64,000 nt of DNA, from contig NZ_JAUMUL010000003.1 of assembly GCF_030530635.1 (NCBI RefSeq), positions 1 to 64,000 of the forward strand, in the 5' to 3' direction. Source of the DNA: Actinomyces sp. (GTDB lineage Bacteria > Actinomycetota > Actinomycetes > Actinomycetales > Actinomycetaceae). A program made the translations under genes and the position numbers. Below are positions 52,711 through 61,218 of the stretch, piece after piece (the stretch's first letter is position 1; each line of letters begins with the position of its first letter). A model generated the notes under the pieces. It ran no database searches and was not told the origin of the DNA. It saw only the letters and a list, made by a program, of their open reading frames with translations.

Positions 52711-53985
52711 TCAACGACACTGGGCGGCGGGATCCTCCGTGGTCGCCTGCATGGTGGGTGTCTTATCGCCGGAGGCGGCATCGGGCTGGTCACTCCCGGA
52801 CTGCGGCTGGTCGTCTAGCGCCTGGTTCTCGGCACCGTCCGTGCTGGACCCGGAGGTCGCGTCGGTCTCCTCCTGGGTGGCCGCATTCTGCATGACCTCT
52901 GCAATGGGGGTGTCGTTCTTGATCGCCTCCCATACATCATTGGCCGCGTCAGTGGGGATCGCTCGGTTCAGGTCCCAGGGCGCCTCCTGGTTGGGCATGG
53001 TGATCAGGGTCGTCTGCTCGGCGCTGACGTTGCCGATTGATAGCGCCAGCCCGGACAGCTTGGTGAGGTCGCCGAGTCCCGGGGACGCCGTCAGGGAGCC
53101 CAGGGCGGCACGCGCGAAGCTGTACAGGGCGTCGGCATCGGTCAGATAGTTCTTCGACTTGGCGGTCCGCAGCATGGCGGATACCAGATTCTGTTGACGC
53201 GGTATGCGCTGGCGGTCCGAGCCATCGCCGACGCCGTGGCGCACACGCGCGTACTGCAAGGCGGCGGTGCCATTCAGGTGCTGGCAGCCCTGGCTCAGCA
53301 CCAGGCCGGTGAACTCGGTATCGTCTATGTCCTCATCCACGTAGAGGGTCACGCCGCCGAGTGCGTCCACCGTCGTGGTCAGACCGTTGAAGTCCACCAC
53401 CAGGTGTTCGTCTATGTACAGCCCCGTGAGGTCCTCCACGGTGGCGATGGTGCAGGCCACACCCGCGGCCACTGCGGCGGCGTCCGCGTCGGCGCCGGCC
53501 CCGTTGGCGAAGGCGGTGTTGAACGGGGTGTCGGACATGGCCTCGGTGCTGCCGCCGTCGGCGGTCTTGCAGGAAGGGATGTCCACCAGCAGGTCGCGTG
53601 GGATCGAGATGATTTCGATGCGGGAGCGGTCCGCCGGCAGGTGGAGGAGCATGGCCGTGTCCGAACGGGCCACCGCCACCTCCTCGCTGCCTTCGGAACC
53701 ATCGACGTTATTCGCGCCCACGCGGGAGTCGGTCCCCAGGATGAGGATGTTGACAGGCTTGCCCTCGTAGCTGTCCGTCACCCGCCGGGCGCGATCCTCG
53801 TCGAGGAAGCCATCGATGTTGATCGTGTTCACCTGGGATTGAAGGTCGTGCCAGGCGATCACGACGCCGGAGACAAGAAACAGCACCACGGCGAACCCGG
53901 CCAGCAGAGATCTGCGCGCGGCCCGCCGCGAGAGATCCTTGGCGGAGTGGCGGGCGCGCGACTTGGTTTTGGCGTGGGATGACAC
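52711..53985 (-). CDS. LytR-CpsA-Psr (LCP) family glycan ligase, first of the pair
   Basis: This 424-residue protein has a basic head of about 25 residues, one helix (LLAGFAVVLFLVSGVVIAW), and an LCP domain with ILILGTDSRVGANN, ARSDTAMLLHLPAD, SIPRDLLVDIPSC, NTAFANG and QYARVRHGVGDGSDRQRI. The last 60 residues are an acidic, Ser/Gln-rich tail. GTG 53985 is chosen because a TATGAT box lies seven bases before it; ATG codons at 53991 and 53997 lie in that space. It is divergent from the WbbL-like transferase, which may make its substrate. Confidence 0.88.
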   Translation of the reverse strand: MSSHAKTKSRARHSAKDLSRRAARRSLLAGFAVVLFLVSGVVIAWHDLQSQVNTINIDGFLDEDRARRVTDSYEGKPVNILILGTDSRVGANNVDGSEGSEEVAVARSDTAMLLHLPADRSRIEIISIPRDLLVDIPSCKTADGGSTEAMSDTPFNTAFANGAGADADAAAVAAGVACTIATVEDLTGLYIDEHLVVDFNGLTTTVDALGGVTLYVDEDIDDTEFTGLVLSQGCQHLNGTAALQYARVRHGVGDGSDRQRIPRQQNLVSAMLRTAKSKNYLTDADALYSFARAALGSLTASPGLGDLTKLSGLALSIGNVSAEQTTLITMPNQEAPWDLNRAIPTDAANDVWEAIKNDTPIAEVMQNAATQEETDATSGSSTDGAENQALDDQPQSGSDQPDAASGDKTPTMQATTEDPAAQCR

Positions 53986-53998
53986 GGCCATGATCATA
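53986..53998 (-). promoter_or_regulatory. leaderless promoter -10 for the LCP pair
   Basis: TATGAT on the minus strand (53998-53993) is followed by seven bases and a GTG, the same arrangement as at gtrA. Confidence 0.5.
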
Positions 53999-54124
53999 AA
54001 GAACCCGTCTGTGAGAAGCTGCGATCCTTCATCCTCCGCACGGAGGGATCTCAGACGATTGTCGTCGCCCCACCTTAAGCCATCTTGACGCCGGGCGCGC
54101 GCAGCCTCGGAGGGGCGGCGCGTG

Positions 54125-54137
54125 TAGTCTCCCACGC
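54125..54137 (+). promoter_or_regulatory. leaderless promoter -10 for the WbbL-like gene
   Basis: TAGTCT at 54125-54130 is followed by seven bases and the GTG. Confidence 0.45.
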
Positions 54138-55028
54138 GTGACCGATACAGAACTCACCCCGTCCAGCAACTCCGCCGGCACGCCGCCGGGAACGGTGCGC
54201 GTCGTCACGGTCGCCTACAACCCCGGTGAGGAACTCGACACCTTCCTTGAGTCCCTGAGTAGTGCTACCGCCAGGACGCCGGTCGTCGTCATCGCCGACA
54301 ACGGCACCGAGCACGAACGGGTGAACCGGCTCGCCGAGCGCTATGGGGCGCGCGTGGTCGGTGACGGCACCAACCGGGGCTATGGGGCGGGTGCCAACCT
54401 CGCCGCTCGTGACCTGGCTGAGGACTGGCTCGTGGTCGCCAATCCGGACATCGTCTGGCGCCCGGGGAGCCTGGATGAGCTGATCGCGGCGGGCTGCGCC
54501 GAGCCTCACGCCGGCTGCCTGGGACCGCGGCTTCTGAACCCGGACGGCAGCGTCTACCCGTCAGGACGCGCCCTGCCGTCGCTGCTCGGCGGGGCCGGAC
54601 ACGCCGTACTCGGGAGGGTGTGGCCCGGGAACCCCTTCTCGGCCGCCTACCACGGCACCAACGAGGATGCGACCCATGCGGTCGGTTGGCTGTCCGGCGC
54701 CTGCATTCTGCTGCCCGCCGCCGCCTGGAGGCGACTGGGCGGTTTCGACGAGGACTATTTCATGTTCTTCGAGGACGTCGACCTCGGGGCGCGCGTGGGC
54801 CGGGCCGGCTGGCTGAACCTGCAGGTTCCTGACGCCGTCGTCGTCCACACGCAGGGGGCCAGTTGGAAGAGCCGGCCCGAGCGCATGATTCGCGCCCACC
54901 ACGCCTCGGCGCGTCGCTACGTGAACTCGAGCCATCCGGCCCTGTGGCAGGCGCCCGTGCGCTGGGCGGTGTCGGCGGGGCTCAGGGCCCGTGAGGAGAT
55001 CGCGGTGCGCGCCGTCCGGCGGGGTTGA
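54138..55028 (+). CDS. GT2 glycosyltransferase, WbbL/rhamnosyltransferase-like
   Basis: This 296-residue cytoplasmic transferase has the GT2 fold: VVTVAYNPGEELD, VIADNGTE, NRGYGAGAN, the metal-binding VVANPDIVW, and the acceptor-side GGFDEDYFMFFEDVDLGARV. The same features occur in WbbL, which adds rhamnose to polyprenyl-PP-GlcNAc at the base of cell-wall linkers. That exact sugar is an inference. It stands alone between the LCP pair and the GT2/DUF2304 pair. Confidence 0.85.
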   Translation: MTDTELTPSSNSAGTPPGTVRVVTVAYNPGEELDTFLESLSSATARTPVVVIADNGTEHERVNRLAERYGARVVGDGTNRGYGAGANLAARDLAEDWLVVANPDIVWRPGSLDELIAAGCAEPHAGCLGPRLLNPDGSVYPSGRALPSLLGGAGHAVLGRVWPGNPFSAAYHGTNEDATHAVGWLSGACILLPAAAWRRLGGFDEDYFMFFEDVDLGARVGRAGWLNLQVPDAVVVHTQGASWKSRPERMIRAHHASARRYVNSSHPALWQAPVRWAVSAGLRAREEIAVRAVRRG

Positions 55029-55106
55029 ACCCGAATCGGGAAGGACGCTGCCGTGGCCGAGGTTGGCCACGTATGTGCTCCTCTAGCCCCACATGTGCTC
55101 CGGGCC

Positions 55107-55454
55107 TCAGAGCGCCGGCGGCGGGGCGTCGTCCAGCGCCACCCGCCGCGCCAACCGGGTGATCTGCCGCTCACGGGCGGCATTGCGGCGGAAGGAGGAC
55201 AGAATCTGGAACAGGAATGCCACCACCAGTGCGTACAGCAGCAGGTCGGTGCCGCGGCCCACCCCCACCAGGTGCGCCAAGCGGGTCAGCAGCGATGGTG
55301 CCAGAATCGCGGCGATGGCGAAGACGACGAAGGCCAGGGTCAGGAGCCGACGACCCGCCTGATGACGCGCACCGCCCGGAGACCGCAGCATCATCCATCC
55401 CATGGCCGCAACTGCGGCAATGAGGAGAACCTGGATGATGATCTGTGAGCTCAT
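55107..55454 (-). CDS. DUF2304 small membrane protein
   Basis: This 115-residue protein has three helices (IIIQVLLIAAVAAMGWMML, LLTLAFVVFAIAAILAP, DLLLYALVVAFLFQIL) and a basic end with FRRNAARERQITRLAR. DUF2304 proteins sit next to dolichyl-phosphate-mannose-synthase-like GT2 genes, as here, 22 bases after one, and probably anchor that enzyme. ATG 55454 is chosen because the conserved part starts there; CATACT lies seven bases upstream, so a secondary leaderless start is possible. Confidence 0.8.
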   Translation of the reverse strand: MSSQIIIQVLLIAAVAAMGWMMLRSPGGARHQAGRRLLTLAFVVFAIAAILAPSLLTRLAHLVGVGRGTDLLLYALVVAFLFQILSSFRRNAARERQITRLARRVALDDAPPPAL

Positions 55455-55476
55455 GACATCAAGTATGACCGCTCGC

Positions 55477-56193
55477 CTACGAGAACAGCAGATCGACCAG
55501 GATGTTGATCGAGTTCCACAGGGATTGGCCCTTACTCTTGGAATACTCGGTGTAGGCGATACGTACGGGGAACTCGCGCCACGGCAACCCGGTGGCACCG
55601 AGTTGGCGGATGATCTCGGAGGCGTGCGCCATCCGATTCTGCCGCAGCTCCAACTGCTCAGCCGCGTCGCGACGGATGACCCGCAGGCCGTTATGTGCGT
55701 CGGTCAGATGCATGCCGGTGGTATGCGAGGCCGCCGCCGCCGCGGTTTTCAGCACGATCCGCTTGAGCCGGCCCACAGGGGAGGGCCCCGCCAAGAAGCG
55801 GGAACCCAACACGAAGGCCAGATTCTCCTGCTGTGCCGCGCGTACCATGGCGGCGGCGTCGCCGGCGGAGTGCTGACCGTCGGCGTCGAAGGTGACCAGA
55901 TAATCAGCGGTGGTGCGCTCGAGCACGTAGGTGATGCCGGTCTGCAGCGCCGCCCCCTGTCCCAGGTTCAGCGGATGACGGACTACGACGGCGCCACCCG
56001 CCTGGGCCTGCGCGGCAGAGTCGTCTTTGGAGCCGTCGTCGACGGCCACGACCAGAGGGAAGACCCGCCGGGCCTCCTCAATGACACCACGGACCACCAA
56101 GGCCTCGTTGTAAAGGGGCACAACGAGCCAGGCGTCCGTTATCGGGTCAACCGGAATGTGCGGCTGATCTTGGGAGCCTCCAGTGGATGCCAT
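55477..56193 (-). CDS. GT2 polyprenyl-phosphate sugar synthase-like transferase
   Basis: This protein of about 238 residues has WLVVPLYNEALVV, VDDGSKDDS, HPLNLGQGAALQTGI, and the metal motif TFDADGQHSAGD, as in DPM1-type enzymes that load a sugar onto polyprenyl phosphate. It lacks its own membrane helices, which fits its pairing with the DUF2304 protein. The product could feed the PIG-V-like GT-C transferase. The start is uncertain: ATG 56193, GTG 56196 and TTG 56211 are in frame. Confidence 0.86.
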   Translation of the reverse strand: MASTGGSQDQPHIPVDPITDAWLVVPLYNEALVVRGVIEEARRVFPLVVAVDDGSKDDSAAQAQAGGAVVVRHPLNLGQGAALQTGITYVLERTTADYLVTFDADGQHSAGDAAAMVRAAQQENLAFVLGSRFLAGPSPVGRLKRIVLKTAAAAASHTTGMHLTDAHNGLRVIRRDAAEQLELRQNRMAHASEIIRQLGATGLPWREFPVRIAYTEYSKSKGQSLWNSINILVDLLFS

Positions 56194-56290
56194 CACCGCA
56201 TTCTCGCACAAGCCTGGCTTAGGATGGCAGTGAGATGGCGCCCGGCAGGGTGGCGCCCGTCAGCATGCCGCAGGCCAGTGAGGAGCCTCC

Positions 56291-56995
56291 ATGACTCAGG
56301 CCGGTCCCACCCGGATAGCCCCCTCAGCCGACGTCTCGCCCGATGCGACCATCGGCGACGGCTCATCAATCTGGCATCTGGCCCAGGTCCGCGAGCGCGC
56401 GGTGCTCGGCGAGGGCTGCATCATCGGTCGGGGCGCCTACATCGGTGAGGGCGTGCACATGGGGCGTAACTGCAAGGTGCAGAACTATGCGCTGGTCTAT
56501 GAGCCTGCCCGTCTTGGCGATGGCGTGTTCGTCGGCCCCGCCGTCACCTTCACCAACGATCACTTCCCCCGTGCCGTCAACCCCGACGGCACGCTGAAGT
56601 CCGCCTCCGATTGGGAGCCGGTGGGAGTCACGGTTCAGGACGGCGCCTCGATCGGAGCGCGCGCCGTGTGTGTGGCGCCGGTGCGCATCGGGGCGTGGGC
56701 CACCGTGGCCGCCGGCGCGGTCGTCACCAGGGATGTGCCCGCGCACGCACTGGTCGCCGGCGTTCCAGCCCGCCGCATTGCTTGGGTGGGGCGGGCCGGC
56801 GAGCCTCTCGTCCCCGTGGAGGAGGACTCGGCCAATGGGCCCGCACACAATGACGCCGCCCTAGTTCGGGAGGACCAATCTCAGGCCGCAGCCGGGGGAG
56901 GGCGCCTGTGGCGCTGCCCCGTAACCGGCGCCCTGTACGAAGAAACGCTTGCCGATAACAGTTCCGATAACACCATCCGGGAGGTCACCCACTGA
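56291..56995 (+). CDS. left-handed beta-helix N-acetyltransferase (WlbB/WbpD-like)
   Basis: This 234-residue protein is built of hexapeptide repeats (IGDGSSIWHLAQV, IGRGAYIGEGVHMG, IGARAVCVAPVRIG), with NDHFPRA and VGVTVQDGASIG as in the enzymes that acetylate the 3-amino group of UDP-linked 3-amino uronic acids. The C-terminal WRCPVTGALYEE tail is also seen in that group. AGGAG precedes the ATG. It starts an operon with the aminotransferase and dehydrogenase that would act before it. Confidence 0.85.
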   Translation: MTQAGPTRIAPSADVSPDATIGDGSSIWHLAQVRERAVLGEGCIIGRGAYIGEGVHMGRNCKVQNYALVYEPARLGDGVFVGPAVTFTNDHFPRAVNPDGTLKSASDWEPVGVTVQDGASIGARAVCVAPVRIGAWATVAAGAVVTRDVPAHALVAGVPARRIAWVGRAGEPLVPVEEDSANGPAHNDAALVREDQSQAAAGGGRLWRCPVTGALYEETLADNSSDNTIREVTH

Positions 56996-58125
56996 TGTCA
57001 CGCGAGTTCATTCCCGCCGCCAAACCGATCATAGGGGACGAGGAGAGGGCCGCCGTAGACGCTGTCATGGCATCCGGCATGGTCGTACAGGGGCCCCAGG
57101 TGGCGGCCTTCGAGGAGGAGTTCTCCGCCCAGGTGGTTGCCGGCGCCCACGCCGTCGCCGTCAACTCCGGCACTTCCGCCCAGCATCTGGCCACACTGGC
57201 CTGCGACCTCAAGTCCGCGGCCGGCGTGCCGGAGGTGATTGTCCCGTCCTTCACCTTCGCGGCCACCGGCAACTCCGTGGCCATCACCGGGGCCAAGCCC
57301 GTCTTCGCCGACATCGACCCGCTCACCTTCAACCTGGACCCGGCCTGCGTCGAGGCCGCCATCACCGAGAACACGGTCGCCATCGAGGTGGTGCACCTGT
57401 ACGGTCTGCCCGCCAACATGGACGCCATAATGGCGATCGCCGCCCGCCACGGCCTGGCTGTTTTCGAGGACTGCGCGCAGGCGCACGGCGCTGCCATCAA
57501 CGGCAGGCCCGTGGGCACTTTTGGGGCGTGGGGGTCCTTCTCCTTCTACCCCACCAAGAACATGACCACCCTTGAGGGCGGCATGGTAACCACCGCCGAC
57601 GCCGAACTCGCCCGCCGTGTGCGCCTGCTGCGTAACCAGGGCATGGAGAAGCAGTATGCCAACGAGCTGGTGGGCTTGAACAATCGCATGACGGACGTGG
57701 CGGCGGCCGTGGGCCGGGTACAACTGAAGAAGCTGAACGGCTGGACCCAGGCGCGCCGCGCCAACGCCGCCGTGCTGGATGCCGGGCTGGCCGGCGTCCC
57801 CGGCGTGATCACTCCGACCGTCCCCGACGGCTACCGGCACGTCTACCACCAGTACACGATCCGCCTGGAGGGGGTGGGCGTGGCCGAGCGCGATGCCGCC
57901 CAAAGCGCGCTGCGTGAGGAGTGGCAGGTGGGTACCGGGGTGTACTACCCGATCCCGAACCACCGTCTGTCCTCGCTGGTGTCTTACGCGCCCGGCCTGG
58001 AGCTGCCGAATACCGAGCTCGTCGCCCGCGAGTGCCTGTCCCTGCCTGTCCACCCCTCGTTGTCGCAGGCCGATCTGGACCGCATCGTCCAGGCCGTCGC
58101 TGCGGTTGTGAAGGCAGGTGCCTGA
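56995..58125 (+). CDS. DegT/DnrJ/EryC1 sugar aminotransferase (WlbC/WbpE-like)
   Basis: This 376-residue PLP enzyme converts a keto-sugar nucleotide to an amino sugar. It has PAAKPIIGDEE, VNSGTSAQHL, PSFTFAATGN, EDCAQAHGA and the PLP-binding Lys188 in FYPTKNMTTLEGGM. In the Wlb/Wbp pathway it would aminate C3 of UDP-3-keto-GlcNAcA. It shares one base with the acetyltransferase (TGATG). Confidence 0.9.
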   Translation: MSREFIPAAKPIIGDEERAAVDAVMASGMVVQGPQVAAFEEEFSAQVVAGAHAVAVNSGTSAQHLATLACDLKSAAGVPEVIVPSFTFAATGNSVAITGAKPVFADIDPLTFNLDPACVEAAITENTVAIEVVHLYGLPANMDAIMAIAARHGLAVFEDCAQAHGAAINGRPVGTFGAWGSFSFYPTKNMTTLEGGMVTTADAELARRVRLLRNQGMEKQYANELVGLNNRMTDVAAAVGRVQLKKLNGWTQARRANAAVLDAGLAGVPGVITPTVPDGYRHVYHQYTIRLEGVGVAERDAAQSALREEWQVGTGVYYPIPNHRLSSLVSYAPGLELPNTELVARECLSLPVHPSLSQADLDRIVQAVAAVVKAGA

Positions 58126-58126
58126 T

Positions 58127-59143
58127 ATGTCTGAAACAACCAGGACCCACAACGCCGACAGCCCGCTGCGTGTCGGACTGATTGGTTTGGGCTCTATGGG
58201 GCGCCATCACGCCCGTGTCATTCGCGCCACCGAGGGTGTGGAGCTGGTGGCCGTGGCCGACCCGGGTGGCGACCGCTTCGGTGTCGCCGGGGAGCTGCCG
58301 GTGCTGCCGGACGTATACGCCCTCATTGATACCGGTCTGGACGCGGCCATGGTTGCCGTCCCCACCGTCTACCACGAGCAGGTCGCCCTGGCGCTGGCGG
58401 AGGCGGGAGTGCCCACCATGGTGGAGAAGCCCATCGCCCACAGCGTGGAGGCCGGGGAGCGGGTACGTGACGCCTTTGCCTCGGCCGGCCTGGTGGGCGC
58501 CGTCGGCTACGTGGAGCGCTGTAACCCGGCACTGCGCGCACTGCGGGAGCGGCTCGATGCCGGTGAACTGGGCCAGGTCTACCAGGTGCTCACGCGCCGC
58601 CAGGGTCCCTTCCCCGCGAGGATCAGCGACGTCGGCGTGGTCAAGGACCTGGCCACCCACGACGTCGACTTGACCGCCTGGGTGGCAGGCTCTCCGTATG
58701 TGTCTATCAGCGCCCAGGTGGCGCACCGCTCCGGGCGGGAGAATGAGGACATGGTGGTCGCCTCCGGGCGGCTGGCCAGCGGTGTGATCGTCTCCCACGT
58801 GGTCAACTGGCTGACCCCTTTTAAGGAGCGCGTCACCATCGCCACCGGGGAGAAGGGAGCCTTCGTGGCCGACACGCTTACCGGTGACCTGACCTTCTAC
58901 GCCAACGGGACCGTAGCCTCCGACTGGGACCAGGTCGCTAATTTCCGCGGCGTGACCGAGGGTGATGTCATACGCTACGCCATTGCCAAGCGCGAGCCGC
59001 TGGCCTTGGAGCAGGAGCGCTTCCGCGATGCCGTATGGGGTATCGGCGCCGAGCACGTCACCATGGCCGAGGGCGTCAACACACTGCGCGTGGTCGAGGC
59101 GGTGCTCACCTCCGCGGCCGAGGGGCGCACCGTGAAGCTGTGA
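58127..59143 (+). CDS. Gfo/Idh/MocA sugar-nucleotide dehydrogenase (WlbA/WbpB-like)
   Basis: This 338-residue NAD(P)-dependent protein has GLIGLGSMGRHHARVI, VVAVADP-like text, VEKPIAHSVE with the Lys-Pro of the family, GYVERCNPA and KDLATHDVDL. Next to the aminotransferase and acetyltransferase it is best read as the enzyme that oxidises C3 of UDP-GlcNAc uronate. ATG 58127 follows the aminotransferase stop by one base; a GTG nine bases earlier is the alternative. Confidence 0.88.
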   Translation: MSETTRTHNADSPLRVGLIGLGSMGRHHARVIRATEGVELVAVADPGGDRFGVAGELPVLPDVYALIDTGLDAAMVAVPTVYHEQVALALAEAGVPTMVEKPIAHSVEAGERVRDAFASAGLVGAVGYVERCNPALRALRERLDAGELGQVYQVLTRRQGPFPARISDVGVVKDLATHDVDLTAWVAGSPYVSISAQVAHRSGRENEDMVVASGRLASGVIVSHVVNWLTPFKERVTIATGEKGAFVADTLTGDLTFYANGTVASDWDQVANFRGVTEGDVIRYAIAKREPLALEQERFRDAVWGIGAEHVTMAEGVNTLRVVEAVLTSAAEGRTVKL

Positions 59144-60393
59144 ACCGCCGGGCCCTCAACCGGGCCGCTGCAGGAGCTGTGGCCGCGGTGCTTGCGGTGG
59201 CCGTTCTGCGTGCCCGCCCACGCGGCGGTCGCTCCCAGGTGGTGCTGGCAACCCGCCTGTACGCCCCCGAACCGGCCGCCGCCGCGCTGCGGTTGCGCGG
59301 ACTGGCCCGCGCCCTGGCCGCCGCCGGGGCCGAGGTGCGGGTGCTGACGTCCACGCCGCCGGGCATGAGCGCCCCCGCCGACCCCGGGGTGGCTGTCAGC
59401 TCCGCCCCGGCGCTGCGCGACGCCGGGGGTTATATCCGCGGCTACGCCCAGTACCTCAGCTTCGACATCCCGCTTGCGGTCCGGCTGTTGGCCGGGTCCG
59501 CACCGGACCTGATCGTCGCCGAGCCGCCGCCCACGACCGGGGCGGTGGTACGCGTGGTCGCCGCTCTGCGCGGCGCCCCCTACGCCTACTACGCCGCCGA
59601 CGTGTGGTCCGACGCCGCCGCCTCCACCGGCGCCCCCGGATGGGTGGTCGGCGCCCTGCGGGGCGTGGAGGGACTGGCGCTGCGCGGAGCCACCACGGTG
59701 CTGGCCGTCAACGACGGCGTGGCCGAGCGGGTGCGGAGGCTGGGCGCTCGGCGAGTCACGGTAGTGCCCAACGGCATCGATACCGACGTGTTCACCCCGG
59801 ACGGACCGAGCGCCGCCGACGCGCCATCGGCGCCGTACTTCCTATACGCCGGCACCGCCTCGGAGTGGCAGGGGGCGGGCGTCTTCATTGAGGCGCTGCG
59901 CCTGGTACACCGGGAGGAGCCCGAGGCCAGGCTGGTGTTCCTGGGGCATGGCAGCGACTGGCAGACGCTGAAGGATCTGGCGGACGGGGACGCGCGCGTG
60001 GTCTTCCGCGACCTGGTGCCGGCCGCACAGGCCGCCACCTGGCAGCGCGGGGCGGTGGCCTCGGTGGTGTCCATCCGCCCGGGGCTGGGCTATGACTTCG
60101 CCTACCCGACTAAGATCTTCGCCGCCCTGGCCTGCGGCACACCGGTGGTTTACGCCGGTCCCGGGCCGGCGCGCACGGACCTGCCCGACAACGCCCTGGG
60201 CTGGGCGAGTGACTACGACGCCGAGCAGGTCGCCGCCGCCATGCTGGCCGCCTTGGAGGCGTCCCGGGCCGACGACGTGCAGCGGACCCAAGAGGCGCAG
60301 CGCCGTCGAGATTGGGTCATGCGGCACCGCTCCATGCAGGCCGCCCTGCGCGATGCGGCCGAGGTGTTGCTGGCCGAGGCGTTGGCTGGCTGA
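59140..60393 (+). CDS. GT4-type glycosyltransferase
   Basis: This 417-residue GT-B transferase has an N-terminal segment that is hydrophobic or Arg-rich (NRAAAGAVAAVLAVAVL), then VLATRLYAPEPAAAALRLRG, a YYAADVWSD motif, VVPNGIDTDVF, and a C-terminal donor domain (YAGTASEWQGAGVF, FLGHG, YPTKIFAALACGTPVVY). It resembles WcaI/WbuB-type transferases. The GTG overlaps the dehydrogenase stop, so it probably uses the sugar made by this operon. Confidence 0.88.
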   Translation: MNRRALNRAAAGAVAAVLAVAVLRARPRGGRSQVVLATRLYAPEPAAAALRLRGLARALAAAGAEVRVLTSTPPGMSAPADPGVAVSSAPALRDAGGYIRGYAQYLSFDIPLAVRLLAGSAPDLIVAEPPPTTGAVVRVVAALRGAPYAYYAADVWSDAAASTGAPGWVVGALRGVEGLALRGATTVLAVNDGVAERVRRLGARRVTVVPNGIDTDVFTPDGPSAADAPSAPYFLYAGTASEWQGAGVFIEALRLVHREEPEARLVFLGHGSDWQTLKDLADGDARVVFRDLVPAAQAATWQRGAVASVVSIRPGLGYDFAYPTKIFAALACGTPVVYAGPGPARTDLPDNALGWASDYDAEQVAAAMLAALEASRADDVQRTQEAQRRRDWVMRHRSMQAALRDAAEVLLAEALAG

Positions 60394-60428
60394 CGCGCGA
60401 CTTTGTGCTCTGATGCGAACTTCAGCGG

Positions 60429-61100
60429 CTGTTCCGGTTTGAGGGTGTGGTGGTTGCGACGTGGTGGCTTAGGCCCGGGCTGCGGTGTGGGGGTTGTGTT
60501 CGGGGGTGGATGAGGTCGATGTCGGGCTGGCGGGGACGTTTCGGGCCGGTAGGGGTGCTCTCGGTGTTGGCCGGGTGGTCGAGGGCGCGGGTTAAACCTC
60601 CAGAACGTGGGCTGACCGCCGAGGACGCTCTCCCGGGCGGCGTCCTTGAGGGCCAACCCGCGTCGTCGACGGCGAACCGGCGTCCTCGAACGACCCCCAC
60701 CAACCCACCCAAGCCGACTCTTGGTGCTGGTGGCTGTGGTGGCTGGTGTGTCTTGATGTTTGTGGGTGTGCTGGCCGGCATGTTGCCAGGCAAGGGACGT
60801 GATGAGCCGTGCCGTGGCGAGCCTGCCGGTTCAACCGTGCCGGACTTGGCTGCCGGCGGCCCCGGTGCCCGGAAGCGGGACCATCTGCAACGCCACTTCC
60901 CGATCTGCTGCGCCGCTTCGGGGTTGACAACGCCGGTTAACCGTCTGCTGAAGGCCCCCGAGGTTTACAGCAGAACGTTAAGCAGCGTTGTTAACGCCCA
61001 ACCGGCCAAGCACACACCCCACCCCCGTGTCAGCCTCAGGACATCGGCGACCGCTCTGCCGCAGCCCACCACAACCACCACACCCCCAAACCTGAAGAGT
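60429..61100. repeat. foldback element, copy 2 (composite)
   Basis: The left end 60429-60488 matches 44716-44775 at 56 of 60 positions. The right end (about 61066-61100), read on the minus strand, begins ACTCTTCAGGTTTGGGGGTG and is an inverted copy of the left end. An internal plus-strand segment near 60750-60775 (GATGTTTGTGGGTGTGCTGG) matches the right end of copy 1. The element therefore looks like nested or joined units. Confidence 0.7.
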
Positions 61101-61107
61101 CACTTTA

Positions 61108-61146
61108 GCCCCCTGGTGTACGCGAATTCGCCGCACACCAGGGGGC
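61108..61146. terminator. 12-bp hairpin downstream of the epimerase gene
   Basis: GCCCCCTGGTGT and its exact complement enclose 15 bases. It lies about 70 bases past the stop of the minus-strand epimerase gene, and could end that transcript. No T-run is present on either side. Confidence 0.5.
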
Positions 61147-61218
61147 AAGGGCTTGCAGCACAAGCAGGTAGCGGTAGTAGGCGTCCGGCCGATCCGGACC
61201 CAGCCGGCGGCAGGCCTG

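Larger units (their letters stand above)
60394..61218. other. 825-base convergent spacer holding a composite foldback repeat
   Basis: No convincing gene lies between the glycosyltransferase and the convergent epimerase gene. One frame stays open for about 260 codons, but its composition follows the repeat and there is no start site. Most of the spacer is the repeat at 60429-61100, followed by a strong hairpin. Confidence 0.6.
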
